This document shows positions 1 through 6,661 of a DNA stretch of 14,320 nucleotides, in pieces (the stretch's first letter is position 1; every line of letters starts with the position of its first letter). The position numbers were made by a program, and so were the translations under genes. Source of the DNA: Alphaproteobacteria bacterium (lineage in GTDB: Bacteria > Pseudomonadota > Alphaproteobacteria > RF32 > CAG-239); assembly GCA_017557925.1 (NCBI GenBank), contig JAFYWO010000027.1, positions 1 through 14,320 of the forward strand, in the 5' to 3' direction. The notes below the pieces were generated by a model. The model was given only the letters and a program-made list of their open reading frames with translations, had not been told where the DNA came from and made no database searches.

Positions 1-1399
1 AATAGCTTTGGGCAGGCTTTTGAATAAAGGTGGAGCTGCCGGTAAAATTTATGAAGTTAAGGGTAAGCCGGAAAAAGTTGCAAAAATTTTTCATGACAGA
101 CAAAAAAGTAATACGAATCGCCAAAAATTAGAAGCTATGTTAAATAATAATCCTAATATTGAGAATGTTGTTTCTCAAGGTGTGGAATATGTGCAGATTG
201 CTTGGCCTGAAGCTATTTTGGAAGATGATGAAGGGTATTGTGTTGGTTATGTTATGCCGTTTATTGATACTTCTATGGCCGTATCTTTAGACCATTTGAT
301 GCAAGGTGCTGTCAGAGCTAAACTCAAGTTAAGTGAAAAATATGAATACAGAATTATGGCGGCTTATAATGTGGCGTTGATGGTTGCATCGCTTCATAAA
401 GCAGGACATTTTATTGTAGATTTAAAGCCTTCAAATGTGTCTGTTTATAAAAGAACTATGATAGTAGCAATGTTTGATTGTGACGGTTTTTCTATTAAAG
501 GGGAGGAGACCAGGTTTCCGGCAGAGCTCGTAAGTGAAGAATATATATATCCCGAAGGTATGACACAAATTCCGGAAGAAATGGGAGAAGAACAAGACAA
601 ATTTGCCTTAGCGGTAATTATTTTTAAGTTATTAAATAATGGTATTCATCCATTTTCGGGAGTAGTAAAGAAAAATGGAGATATGAATAAATCCATACAA
701 GAAAGAATTGAAGAATATCATTATGCTTATGGTTTGTGGGCAGATGATTATCAAGGGCCTCATCCATACAGTATACACGAGTTTTTACCTTCATCTACTT
801 TAAAAATGTTTGACAGGGCTTTTGTTAAAGGACAAGAAAGACCTAGAGCTATTGAATGGCAGGAAGAATTGGATAAATTACTATCAAATTTAAAGGTATG
901 TAAGAAGAATCCTAATCACGCTTATTTTACCAATAAAGGATGCGGTTTATGTGTTGCTGAGGAAAAACTTGCAATTAAGTTAAAATCAGTAAAAGAGAAA
1001 AGCATAGAACCTAAGAAAATCAGAGGTTTTGAGGTTAATAAACTTTCTCGTGAAAATTTGGAAAAAGATAAAATAGAGCACGTTTTAAAAGAGAAAAAAG
1101 CAAAAGATATTACTTATTTGGTGGTGGCATTGTATACTTTGATTATTACATATTTACCAAAAATTGCGATTACATCTAAAGAAGAATTGAAAGATTTGGG
1201 CATATCTTTGCAATTAATTGTGTATATTTTATTTTTTAGGATTTTGCATTTTGTGATAAAAAAATACAGGATACAATTAGTGAACAGACTAAATATTGCT
1301 GTAATTTATTTCTTAATTACATATACTTACTGTTGTGTTGCGACGGCTGTTTATAAGGGGAATGATATTGAGTGGGTAAGGCTGTTTAAGTCTTTTTAA
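1..1399 (+). CDS. Membrane-anchored Ser/Thr protein kinase-like protein, 5' end cut by window
   Basis: The reading frame is open to the left edge: codons before the TTG at 8 read I-A-L, so the true start lies outside and TTG 8 should not be taken as the start. Numbering from that TTG, the protein shows a glycine-rich loop (GGAAGKIYEV, 8-17), a candidate ATP-binding lysine in VAKIF (K26), a catalytic loop DLKPSN (138-143) with D, K and N kept, and a metal-binding segment DCDG (157-160) in place of DFG. A C-x5-H-x7-C-x2-C set (C298, H304, C312, C315) resembles a zinc knuckle. Three hydrophobic segments follow (about 368-385, 398-417, 428-449), so the kinase domain is probably cytoplasmic and tethered to the inner membrane. 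The overall look recalls YegI-type kinases found beside PP2C phosphatases and VWA/TerY proteins; that comparison is from memory. The key catalytic residues are present, so activity is plausible. Substrate unknown. Confidence 0.8.
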   Translation, partial: IALGRLLNKGGAAGKIYEVKGKPEKVAKIFHDRQKSNTNRQKLEAMLNNNPNIENVVSQGVEYVQIAWPEAILEDDEGYCVGYVMPFIDTSMAVSLDHLMQGAVRAKLKLSEKYEYRIMAAYNVALMVASLHKAGHFIVDLKPSNVSVYKRTMIVAMFDCDGFSIKGEETRFPAELVSEEYIYPEGMTQIPEEMGEEQDKFALAVIIFKLLNNGIHPFSGVVKKNGDMNKSIQERIEEYHYAYGLWADDYQGPHPYSIHEFLPSSTLKMFDRAFVKGQERPRAIEWQEELDKLLSNLKVCKKNPNHAYFTNKGCGLCVAEEKLAIKLKSVKEKSIEPKKIRGFEVNKLSRENLEKDKIEHVLKEKKAKDITYLVVALYTLIITYLPKIAITSKEELKDLGISLQLIVYILFFRILHFVIKKYRIQLVNRLNIAVIYFLITYTYCCVATAVYKGNDIEWVRLFKSF

Positions 1400-1464
1400 T
1401 GTAATAGTATCCTTAAGGAAACTATGGGGATAAAAAGTTCCTACTTTTATTTTAAAAAAAATGG

Positions 1465-1484
1465 TGTTATAAGGTTGTTATAAA
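1465..1484 (+). promoter_or_regulatory. Possible tandem extended -10 elements before the nitronate monooxygenase gene
   Basis: Two copies of TGTTATAA lie 11 bases apart (1465-1472 and 1476-1483), each reading as an extended -10 (TGtTATAAG and TGtTATAAA). No convincing -35 box is placed before either. They lie in the only gap (1400-1501) between the kinase gene and the next gene, which is where a promoter would be expected. This is suggestive only, because the region is very AT-rich. Confidence 0.35.
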
Positions 1485-1497
1485 TGTGATTTTATTA

Positions 1498-1513
1498 AAG
1501 GATGACAAACGTG
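1498..1513 (+). promoter_or_regulatory. Shine-Dalgarno site that favours the GTG start at 1511
   Basis: AAGGA at 1498-1502 directly abuts and overlaps the upstream ATG at 1502, leaving no spacer for it. The same site is 8 bases from the in-frame GTG at 1511, a normal spacing. The GTG is therefore the better start, shortening the protein by three residues. Confidence 0.6.
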
Positions 1514-2902
1514 ATAAATTTAGAAAATATTGTTATTTCCGGAAAAGAAGTTTGCCCGATTATTGAAGGCGGTAAAGGTATTAACTCTACTAATGGTGTT
1601 AGTAGTGGCCATTTTGCCAAAGAAGGATGTGTCGGAACTATATCTTTGGTTAGTGCAGATTACTATGATGAAAACGGTAATGTGGTAATTGAACGTTCTA
1701 GCAGATTAAAAAGGCTTGAGCGTCACGAAGATTTGATTTCGGGAGCTATTAAAGGCGGTATTGCACAAGCTCAGATAGCGCATGAAATTGCAGGAAATAA
1801 CGGACGTATTCACGTTAATGAATTGTGGGAATTGGCTGATTCAGAAACGGTTATAAGAGAAGTTTTGAAAGGTGCTAAAGGACTTATTCACGGTGTTACG
1901 TGCGGAGCAGGGCTTCCTTATAAATTAGGTGAGATTGCATCAGAAAATGGGGTTTATTATTATCCTATTGTTTCATCTTCCAGAGCGTTAATGGTATTGT
2001 GGAAAAGAGCTTATTCCAAATATAGCGAGTTTTTGGGTGGTGTTGTTTATGAAGACCCGTGGCTTGCCGGCGGACATAATGGTTTATCAAATGCAGAGAA
2101 TCCGAATGAACCGCAAGACCCGTATGATAGAATTAAAGATTTAAGAACAACTATGGATAAATTGGGACTTCAAAATATACCTATTGTTATTGCCGGCGGT
2201 GTATGGTGTTTAAGTGAGTGGGAAAAATATATAGGAAACCCTGAAATAGGTATGGTTGCATTCCAATTCGGAACTCGTCCTATGATTACTCAAGAAAGTC
2301 CTGTCAGTGATGAGTGGAAAAAGGTTATGATGAATGCAAAACAAGGTGATGTTGCTTTGCAACTCTTTAGTCCTACAGGTTTTTATTCTTCTGCCATAAA
2401 AAATAAATTTTTGCTTCGTTTGATGGAAAGAAAAGAAGGAGAAATCAGTTTCTCTAACGAAAAAACAGAAGAATTTGATACAGAGTTGGCGTTAAGTCCG
2501 GTTAAAGCTGTTTATATTAAAAAAGATGATTTGGTAAAAGCCAATAATCAAATTCAAAAAGGGTATGATGTTATTCAAGCAACTCCTGATGATACTGTTG
2601 TATTTTTAAGTCAAGAAGAATGGACAAAGATGAAAGATGACAGAGTTAAATGTATGGGATGTTTATCTCAATGCCAATTTTCCTCTTGGTCCGGACTTAA
2701 TGGAACAACAGGTAAGTTGCCTGACCCAAGAACATATTGTATTCATAAAACATTGGTAGATATCGGACACGGCGGAAGTGTGGAGGATAATCTTTTGTGT
2801 GCCGGACATCAGGTTTATAGATTTTCTAAAGACCCGTTGTATGCAAATGGCTATGTTCCGACTACTAAAGAACTTATTGAGGCTATTAAAGCGGGAAGAT
2901 AA
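1511..2902 (+). CDS. Nitronate monooxygenase / 2-nitropropane dioxygenase-like FMN protein
   Basis: This is a cytoplasmic TIM-barrel flavoprotein of the nitronate monooxygenase/2-nitropropane dioxygenase superfamily, in a long subfamily of about 460 residues (463 here from GTG 1511; 466 from the alternative ATG 1502). Visible motifs are an N-terminal GGKGI loop (about 20-24), GVTCGAGLPY (128-137), YEDPWLAGGHNG (180-191), the phosphate-binding PIVIAGGVW (224-232), and AFQFGTRPMIT (250-260). After the barrel comes a C-terminal extension with five cysteines (C381, C384, C388, C410, C430). As I recall, the xCLxxC and xCIxK parts are shared by alphaproteobacterial homologues, so this looks like a subfamily trait, possibly a metal or Fe-S site. 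The actual substrate is not known; oxidation of nitronates or a FabK-like reduction are family precedents, not shown here. The gene stands alone between a probable promoter and a strong terminator. Confidence 0.85.
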   Translation: MINLENIVISGKEVCPIIEGGKGINSTNGVSSGHFAKEGCVGTISLVSADYYDENGNVVIERSSRLKRLERHEDLISGAIKGGIAQAQIAHEIAGNNGRIHVNELWELADSETVIREVLKGAKGLIHGVTCGAGLPYKLGEIASENGVYYYPIVSSSRALMVLWKRAYSKYSEFLGGVVYEDPWLAGGHNGLSNAENPNEPQDPYDRIKDLRTTMDKLGLQNIPIVIAGGVWCLSEWEKYIGNPEIGMVAFQFGTRPMITQESPVSDEWKKVMMNAKQGDVALQLFSPTGFYSSAIKNKFLLRLMERKEGEISFSNEKTEEFDTELALSPVKAVYIKKDDLVKANNQIQKGYDVIQATPDDTVVFLSQEEWTKMKDDRVKCMGCLSQCQFSSWSGLNGTTGKLPDPRTYCIHKTLVDIGHGGSVEDNLLCAGHQVYRFSKDPLYANGYVPTTKELIEAIKAGR

Positions 2903-2923
2903 GTCTTGAATGTTTTATAAAAC

Positions 2924-2951
2924 AAAAGTGGGAGAATTTCTCCCATTTTTT
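2924..2951 (+). terminator. Rho-independent terminator after the nitronate monooxygenase-like gene
   Basis: An 8-bp perfect stem (TGGGAGAA at 2929-2936 with TTCTCCCA at 2938-2945, in practice with the innermost pairs open as the loop) is followed by six T (2946-2951). Four A upstream (2924-2927) can pair with the T tract, so it may also stop transcription from the other strand. It lies 21 bases after the stop at 2902 and before the TraX-like gene. Confidence 0.9.
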
Positions 2952-2988
2952 GTATGTCAGGTTGGTAAGTTTTTTAAGGAACTATTAA

Positions 2989-3693
2989 ATGAAAGAGATA
3001 AAATTTTCTATAAATCAAGATATACTAAAAATTGTTGCACTTGTTACTATGACTATAGACCATATTGCGAAGTATTTGTTAGATGGTGTCAGCGCAGAAA
3101 TAGGTATATGTATTGGGAGAATAAGCTTTCCTATTTTTGCACTTTTATTGATGAAACATTTGGCAGAAAAACATATTTATAAAAAATACATTATAAGGCT
3201 TAGCTTTTTTGGGGTGTTGGCTTTTGGGGTTGTAATGTTTTGGTCCGGATTTTCAGATAATTGCAAAATTTTTCCGTTAAATATTCTATTTAGTTTTTTG
3301 AATGTAGTTTTATTTTTAAGGGTAATTGAATGGATTAAAAATGAAGAAGGAAGTTTATTTATTAAAAAAATTTTTGTAGGGATAGTTTTTTTATTTTTTG
3401 GGGGATTTTCGTTATTTCTTGATTATGATGTTTTTGGTTTTTTATTGATGGTTTTGTTGTATCATTATTTTATCAAAAAGAAGGTATGGATTTTTTGGGT
3501 AATTTTATTGTTGTCAGGCTTAATCAATATTAGTATGCCATATTGGTTTGTTTCGTTATTGACAATGGCAATACTTCTTCTTAATGACTTTGATAAAGAG
3601 CATAAGAGAATAATAAAACATTGGTGGTTGTTTTATGTATACTATGTGTTACATCTTTTTGTAATTTTTGGCATCAGTTATTTTTTACAATAA
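2989..3693 (+). CDS. TraX-family integral membrane protein
   Basis: A polytopic inner-membrane protein of 234 residues that matches the TraX family by pattern: ILKIVALVTMTIDHI (12-26) with the D-H pair at 24-25, IGRISFPIFALLLM (42-55), YIIRL (67-71), PLNILFSF (96-103), and DYDVFGFLLMVLLYH (145-159). TraX of the F plasmid is the protein needed to N-acetylate pilin. Chromosomal relatives are common and mostly uncharacterised, probably membrane acyltransferase-like. No pilin or conjugation gene is nearby, so a conjugative role is not supported here. Start ATG 2989 has AAGGA (2976-2980) 8 bases upstream. The gene follows a terminator. Its stop (3691-3693) lies 9 bases inside the convergent neighbour. 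Confidence 0.8.
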   Translation: MKEIKFSINQDILKIVALVTMTIDHIAKYLLDGVSAEIGICIGRISFPIFALLLMKHLAEKHIYKKYIIRLSFFGVLAFGVVMFWSGFSDNCKIFPLNILFSFLNVVLFLRVIEWIKNEEGSLFIKKIFVGIVFLFFGGFSLFLDYDVFGFLLMVLLYHYFIKKKVWIFWVILLLSGLINISMPYWFVSLLTMAILLLNDFDKEHKRIIKHWWLFYVYYVLHLFVIFGISYFLQ

Positions 3694-4278
3694 CTTAATT
3701 AAGGCAAAACCACCTATTAGAAGCAATAAAAAGATTATTGATAAGAGGTTTAAGTTCTTTTCAATAAAATCTTTCATAGGTGCGCCGTAACGTTTTAATA
3801 ACCAAGCAATCAAATAAAAGCGTATACCTCTTGCAATAACAGAGGCTATTGTAAAAATAATCAAGTCAAGACGAACTACACCGGAAGCTATAGTGATAAT
3901 TTTGTATGGAAAGGGAGTAATTCCTGCACCAAAAACAATCCAAGCACCGTATTGATGATAATAGTTTTCAAATTTATGGAAGTTATCCATATAACCATAA
4001 AATTCAAGTAAAGGTTTGGCAATTACCTCAAAACCGAATACGCCTATACCATAACCAAACCAACCGCCTAAAACACTCGCAATTGTTGCAATACTTGCTA
4101 TTTTATATGCTTTAAGCGGACAAGCTAATACCATTGGTATTATCATAATATCTGGTGGAATAGGGAAAAAAGAGCTTTCTACAAATGATATGGCGAAAAG
4201 CCAAGTTAAAGCATTTGGTCTAGATGCCAACTCAAGAGTCTTATCATAAACGATTTTGGTTAAATTTTTTAAAGCCAT
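3685..4278 (-). CDS. YqaA/DedA-type (VTT/SNARE-associated) membrane protein
   Basis: A 197-residue inner-membrane protein of the YqaA branch of the DedA/VTT superfamily. Recognisable parts are ESSFFPIPPDIMIIP (34-48), a glycine-rich helix SVLGGWFGYGIG (68-79), GAGITPFPYKIITIASG (117-133), and the arginine-containing segment ASVIARGIRFYLIAW (145-159), ending in a hydrophobic helix (about 178-197). DedA relatives have been linked to undecaprenyl-phosphate or phospholipid handling; the role of YqaA itself is not established. It is the last gene of the minus-strand block, 42 bases after the receiver-like gene, with AAGGA 9 bases before its ATG. Its 3' end overlaps the TraX-like gene tail to tail by 9 bases, and no terminator is seen on either strand there. 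Confidence 0.85.
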   Translation of the reverse strand: MALKNLTKIVYDKTLELASRPNALTWLFAISFVESSFFPIPPDIMIIPMVLACPLKAYKIASIATIASVLGGWFGYGIGVFGFEVIAKPLLEFYGYMDNFHKFENYYHQYGAWIVFGAGITPFPYKIITIASGVVRLDLIIFTIASVIARGIRFYLIAWLLKRYGAPMKDFIEKNLNLLSIIFLLLLIGGFALIKLL

Positions 4279-4320
4279 AACATTTTATCCTTGTAATTAA
4301 AAAAAGTTATAGCTTGTAAT

Positions 4321-4941
4321 CTAATTTAAGAATTGTTCAATTTCCTCTACATTTTGTTTGTTGTCCACATAAAAAGTTTTAGGATGGGCAAACAATTTTT
4401 GGGATTTAGTAAGAGCCGGTAAGAAGTTTATACATATTACTTTGGGTTTGTTTTTCTTTAGATATGCGGAGGCGGAATTTATGTTATTTACTTCAAATAT
4501 TTTATAATTTTTTTGTTTTGCGGATTGAATAAATAGAGAAGTTTCATAAGGTTTTAGGTTGATGTATAAGATGTGGTGTGCTGTATTTCCGAAAGTATAT
4601 GCATGTAGTATGTTTAAAAGTTCTGTCTTTGCTTCAAGATGTGTAAGATAATGACTTACGGCAGGATGGAAAATTAAGGCTTTTGGGGCTTCTGATACGA
4701 TTATTACCGGAACATCTTTTCTGTAAAAATTATTTTCTATTGAAGTTATAAATGAGATTAAAGAATGACGGTCAAAGTCAAAAAGTAAGACATCCGGAGT
4801 TATTTCTTTGTTGTATAAACTAAGCTTATAGAGGTTATTGGTATCAAAGACATAATATCCTCTTTTTTTTAGTTCTTGATGGTAGTTTTTTGCGTTTGTA
4901 TCTGACGTGTTGTATAAAAAAATATTGCCTGATTGTCGCAT
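4321..4941 (-). CDS. Protein with two degenerate receiver-like halves, function unknown
   Basis: I do not recognise a named family. The 206-residue soluble protein seems to hold two alpha/beta units like response-regulator receiver domains. The first (about 6-115) has an IFLYN strand, PDVLLFD (49-55) whose D55 sits at the phospho-acceptor position, and a VPVIIVSEA strand (77-85). The second (about 122-206) opens with HHILYINL and has PKVICIN (166-172), where N172 replaces the aspartate. Neither half shows the expected acidic pair near the N-terminus or the conserved Thr/Ser-Lys signature, so phosphotransfer is unlikely in the second half and doubtful in the first. No output or DNA-binding domain is present. 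Its SD site AAGGAG lies 7 bases before the ATG. It sits 54 bases after folD and 42 before yqaA on the same strand, so it is probably co-transcribed. The receiver-like reading is my inference from strand patterns. Confidence 0.7.
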   Translation of the reverse strand: MRQSGNIFLYNTSDTNAKNYHQELKKRGYYVFDTNNLYKLSLYNKEITPDVLLFDFDRHSLISFITSIENNFYRKDVPVIIVSEAPKALIFHPAVSHYLTHLEAKTELLNILHAYTFGNTAHHILYINLKPYETSLFIQSAKQKNYKIFEVNNINSASAYLKKNKPKVICINFLPALTKSQKLFAHPKTFYVDNKQNVEEIEQFLN

Positions 4942-4995
4942 CTTTTTTCTCCTTTATACGATTTATGTAATTATATAATGGAGAAAATTCTATTT

Positions 4996-5841
4996 TTAAG
5001 GGGTGGTTTGGTTTAAATATGCCAAGTATGTATTTTCCAATAACATTGCTATAGTCATAGGTCCAACACCTCCGGGAACGGGAGTTATGTATGAGGCTTG
5101 TGTTTTTGCGCTATCAAAATCAACATCACCTTTAAGTCCGTTATCTGTTTTATTTATGCCTACGTCTATTACGATAGCTCCTTTTTTTATGTGTTCTTTA
5201 TTTATGAAATCAGGTTTCCCGATAGCAACAACTAAAATATCTGCATTTTGGGTTATGGCAGATAAGTCTTTTGTGTGAGAGTGTGTAACGGTTGTTGTGC
5301 AATTCTCTTTTATGAGTAATTGTGCAATAGGTAAACCTACAATTTGTGAACGACCAATAACGACAGCGTTTAGTCCTGATAAATCCTCTTTTACGGAATG
5401 GAGCATTTTTATAATTCCTTTAGGGGTGCAAGGCAGAATGGCGTTTTCTGAACCTTTTACCAATAATCCGGTATTTAGCGGATGGAAGCCGTCAACATCT
5501 TTGAGAGGAGAAATTAGTGACAGTATTTTTTCTGTTTCTAAATGTTTAGGTAAAGGAAGTTGAACCAATATGCCGTTTATTTGTTTGTCATTGTTCAGCT
5601 CTATTATAAAGTCTTCAAGCTCTTGTTGTTTTATATCTTTATCTAAATGGTAGGTTATTGATTTTATACCGATATTTTGGCAGGCTTTTTCTTTGTTTTT
5701 TACATAAGTTTGACTTGCCGGATTATCGCCTATAAGAATAACGGCAAGGTGGGGACAAGTTTTTAAGCAAGCTATTTTTTCTTTTATTTCTTCTTGAATT
5801 TTTTGGGATAATTCTTTGCCGTTGATGATTGAATAAGCCAT
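4996..5841 (-). CDS. folD: Bifunctional methylenetetrahydrofolate dehydrogenase/methenyltetrahydrofolate cyclohydrolase
   Basis: FolD interconverts 5,10-methylene-THF and 10-formyl-THF with NADP(H) in the cytoplasm, feeding purine and formyl-methionine synthesis. At 281 residues it has normal length. The catalytic Y46-x3-K50 (YVKNK), the ILVQLPLP loop (91-98), DVDGFHP (115-121), PCTPKGI (137-143), the Rossmann loop VIGRSQIVGLP (161-171), VIDVGIN (224-230) and PGGVGPMT (256-263) are all present. The usual GRSxxVGxP loop has Q166 where Asn is common, a mild change. Start ATG has AGGAG 8 bases upstream, which overlaps the end of yggU; the gap to yggU is only 3 bases, pointing to translational coupling. 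The yggT-yggU-folD order is common in Alphaproteobacteria. Confidence 0.97.
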   Translation of the reverse strand: MAYSIINGKELSQKIQEEIKEKIACLKTCPHLAVILIGDNPASQTYVKNKEKACQNIGIKSITYHLDKDIKQQELEDFIIELNNDKQINGILVQLPLPKHLETEKILSLISPLKDVDGFHPLNTGLLVKGSENAILPCTPKGIIKMLHSVKEDLSGLNAVVIGRSQIVGLPIAQLLIKENCTTTVTHSHTKDLSAITQNADILVVAIGKPDFINKEHIKKGAIVIDVGINKTDNGLKGDVDFDSAKTQASYITPVPGGVGPMTIAMLLENTYLAYLNQTTP

Positions 5842-5844
5842 AAT

Positions 5845-6153
5845 TTATACTCCTAATGAGTTTAATTTTTCTTCCAATTCTTCTGAGTGAGAAATGTTAA
5901 GTTCTATTTTTTTATAGCGGTCTGTTTCTCCACAAACGATACTAAAACTTGATTTTGAAATTTTTAGAATTTTACTTAAATGTTTGATAAGTTCAATATT
6001 TGCTTTTCCTTTTTGTGGAACAGAATTTAAGTTTATTTTTAAGAAGTCTTGTAAGTTGCTGTCGGTAAAAATTCCGCTAATACAAAAAACAGAAGAATTC
6101 GGTGTTACCCGAATTCTTAATATGTATCCTGAATTTGTTTTATCGTAATACAT
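5845..6153 (-). CDS. yggU: DUF167/YggU family small protein
   Basis: A 102-residue protein of the UPF0235/DUF167 (YggU) family, recognised from IRVTPNSS (14-21), PQKGKANIELIKHLSKIL (46-63), and CGETDRYKKIEL (74-85), the classic GKAN and GxxxRxK features. The fold is known in relatives but the molecular function is not. Its ATG follows directly on the yggT stop codon (TAGATG) with AGGT close upstream, so it is read as the second gene of the operon and coupled to yggT. Length is typical. Confidence 0.92.
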   Translation of the reverse strand: MYYDKTNSGYILRIRVTPNSSVFCISGIFTDSNLQDFLKINLNSVPQKGKANIELIKHLSKILKISKSSFSIVCGETDRYKKIELNISHSEELEEKLNSLGV

Positions 6154-6465
6154 CTAACCTGCAACCGGTGTTAAAACTATACACACTGTTTCTATTAAAT
6201 GGATAACAAAATAAAGAGCAACAATTAAAATATATGGAGAAATGTCAAATCCAGAAATAGGTTTAATTTGTTGGCGTAACTTTTCATAAACGGGTTCAGT
6301 GACAATATGTAAAAAATTTAAGAATTTTTTGAAAGCATCTCCACCTTGACCAATCAATTTGAAGTGCATACACCAATATAGTGAGATGTTTACAACAGCC
6401 AAGATTAGGTAAAATTCTAAGGCGAGGCCAACCATCCACAAAACACTTTCTAATAAAATTGCCAT
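6154..6465 (-). CDS. yggT: YggT family membrane protein
   Basis: A 103-residue inner-membrane protein with one YggT unit: a first helix (about 7-32), an amphipathic loop containing TEPVYEKLRQQIKPISGFDISP (56-77), in which PxxxFDxSP is the family hallmark, and a second helix (about 78-99). The family is associated with osmotic stress and cell-envelope or division functions in bacteria and plastids, but no biochemical activity is established. A GGAGA SD lies 8 bases before the ATG. It is the first gene of the minus-strand operon. Its promoter must lie in the 6466-6661 divergent region, where I see no convincing minus-strand -35/-10 pair. Confidence 0.9.
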   Translation of the reverse strand: MAILLESVLWMVGLALEFYLILAVVNISLYWCMHFKLIGQGGDAFKKFLNFLHIVTEPVYEKLRQQIKPISGFDISPYILIVALYFVIHLIETVCIVLTPVAG

Positions 6466-6589
6466 TATTTTGTCTCCATTGTTCGTAAATATTTCTTTGT
6501 AGTATGTATTAAGGAAATTTAATTTTTTCTTAAAATTTAGTGATTATTTTGTTTGAGGTAATAAATTTTAGGCAAAGTAAAGATTTTGT

Positions 6590-6618
6590 TTGAAAAAAAA
6601 TAAAGTTTATGCTATACT
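6590..6618 (+). promoter_or_regulatory. Sigma70 promoter of the miaB operon with extended -10
   Basis: TTGAAA (6590-6595), a 17-base spacer, then TATACT (6613-6618) preceded by TG at 6610-6611, which makes an extended -10. Transcription would begin near 6625, giving a leader of about 37 bases before the miaB ATG. It lies in the 196-base gap between the divergent yggT and miaB genes. The rest of that gap is AT-rich; an imperfect inverted repeat (TTAAG 6509-6513 with CTTAA 6529-6533) is its only other structure. Confidence 0.8.
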
Positions 6619-6661
6619 GTCAAGCATTAAATAATTAGTTTTTAGGGTAGAATGTAAGTTT

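Noticed and set aside
1433..1453. AAAAGT/ACTTTT hairpin followed by T residues after the kinase gene, and the TCCTTAAGGA palindrome nearby
   Set aside because: The stem has a single G-C pair and a broken T tract; in this AT-rich background it is not convincing as a terminator.
2910..3182. Open frame of 90 codons before and inside the TraX-like gene
   Set aside because: It starts within the terminator region and overlaps the TraX-like gene in another frame; its cysteine- and tyrosine-rich product looks like a shadow translation.
5003..5563. Two plus-strand open frames inside folD
   Set aside because: They are antisense to a gene with every FolD motif intact, without SD sites or recognisable products.
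6509..6533. TTAA-rich inverted repeat in the yggT-miaB gap as a CtrA-like site
   Set aside because: The spacing between the TTAA elements is six, not the seven of the CtrA consensus, and the surroundings are AT-rich, so chance is sufficient.
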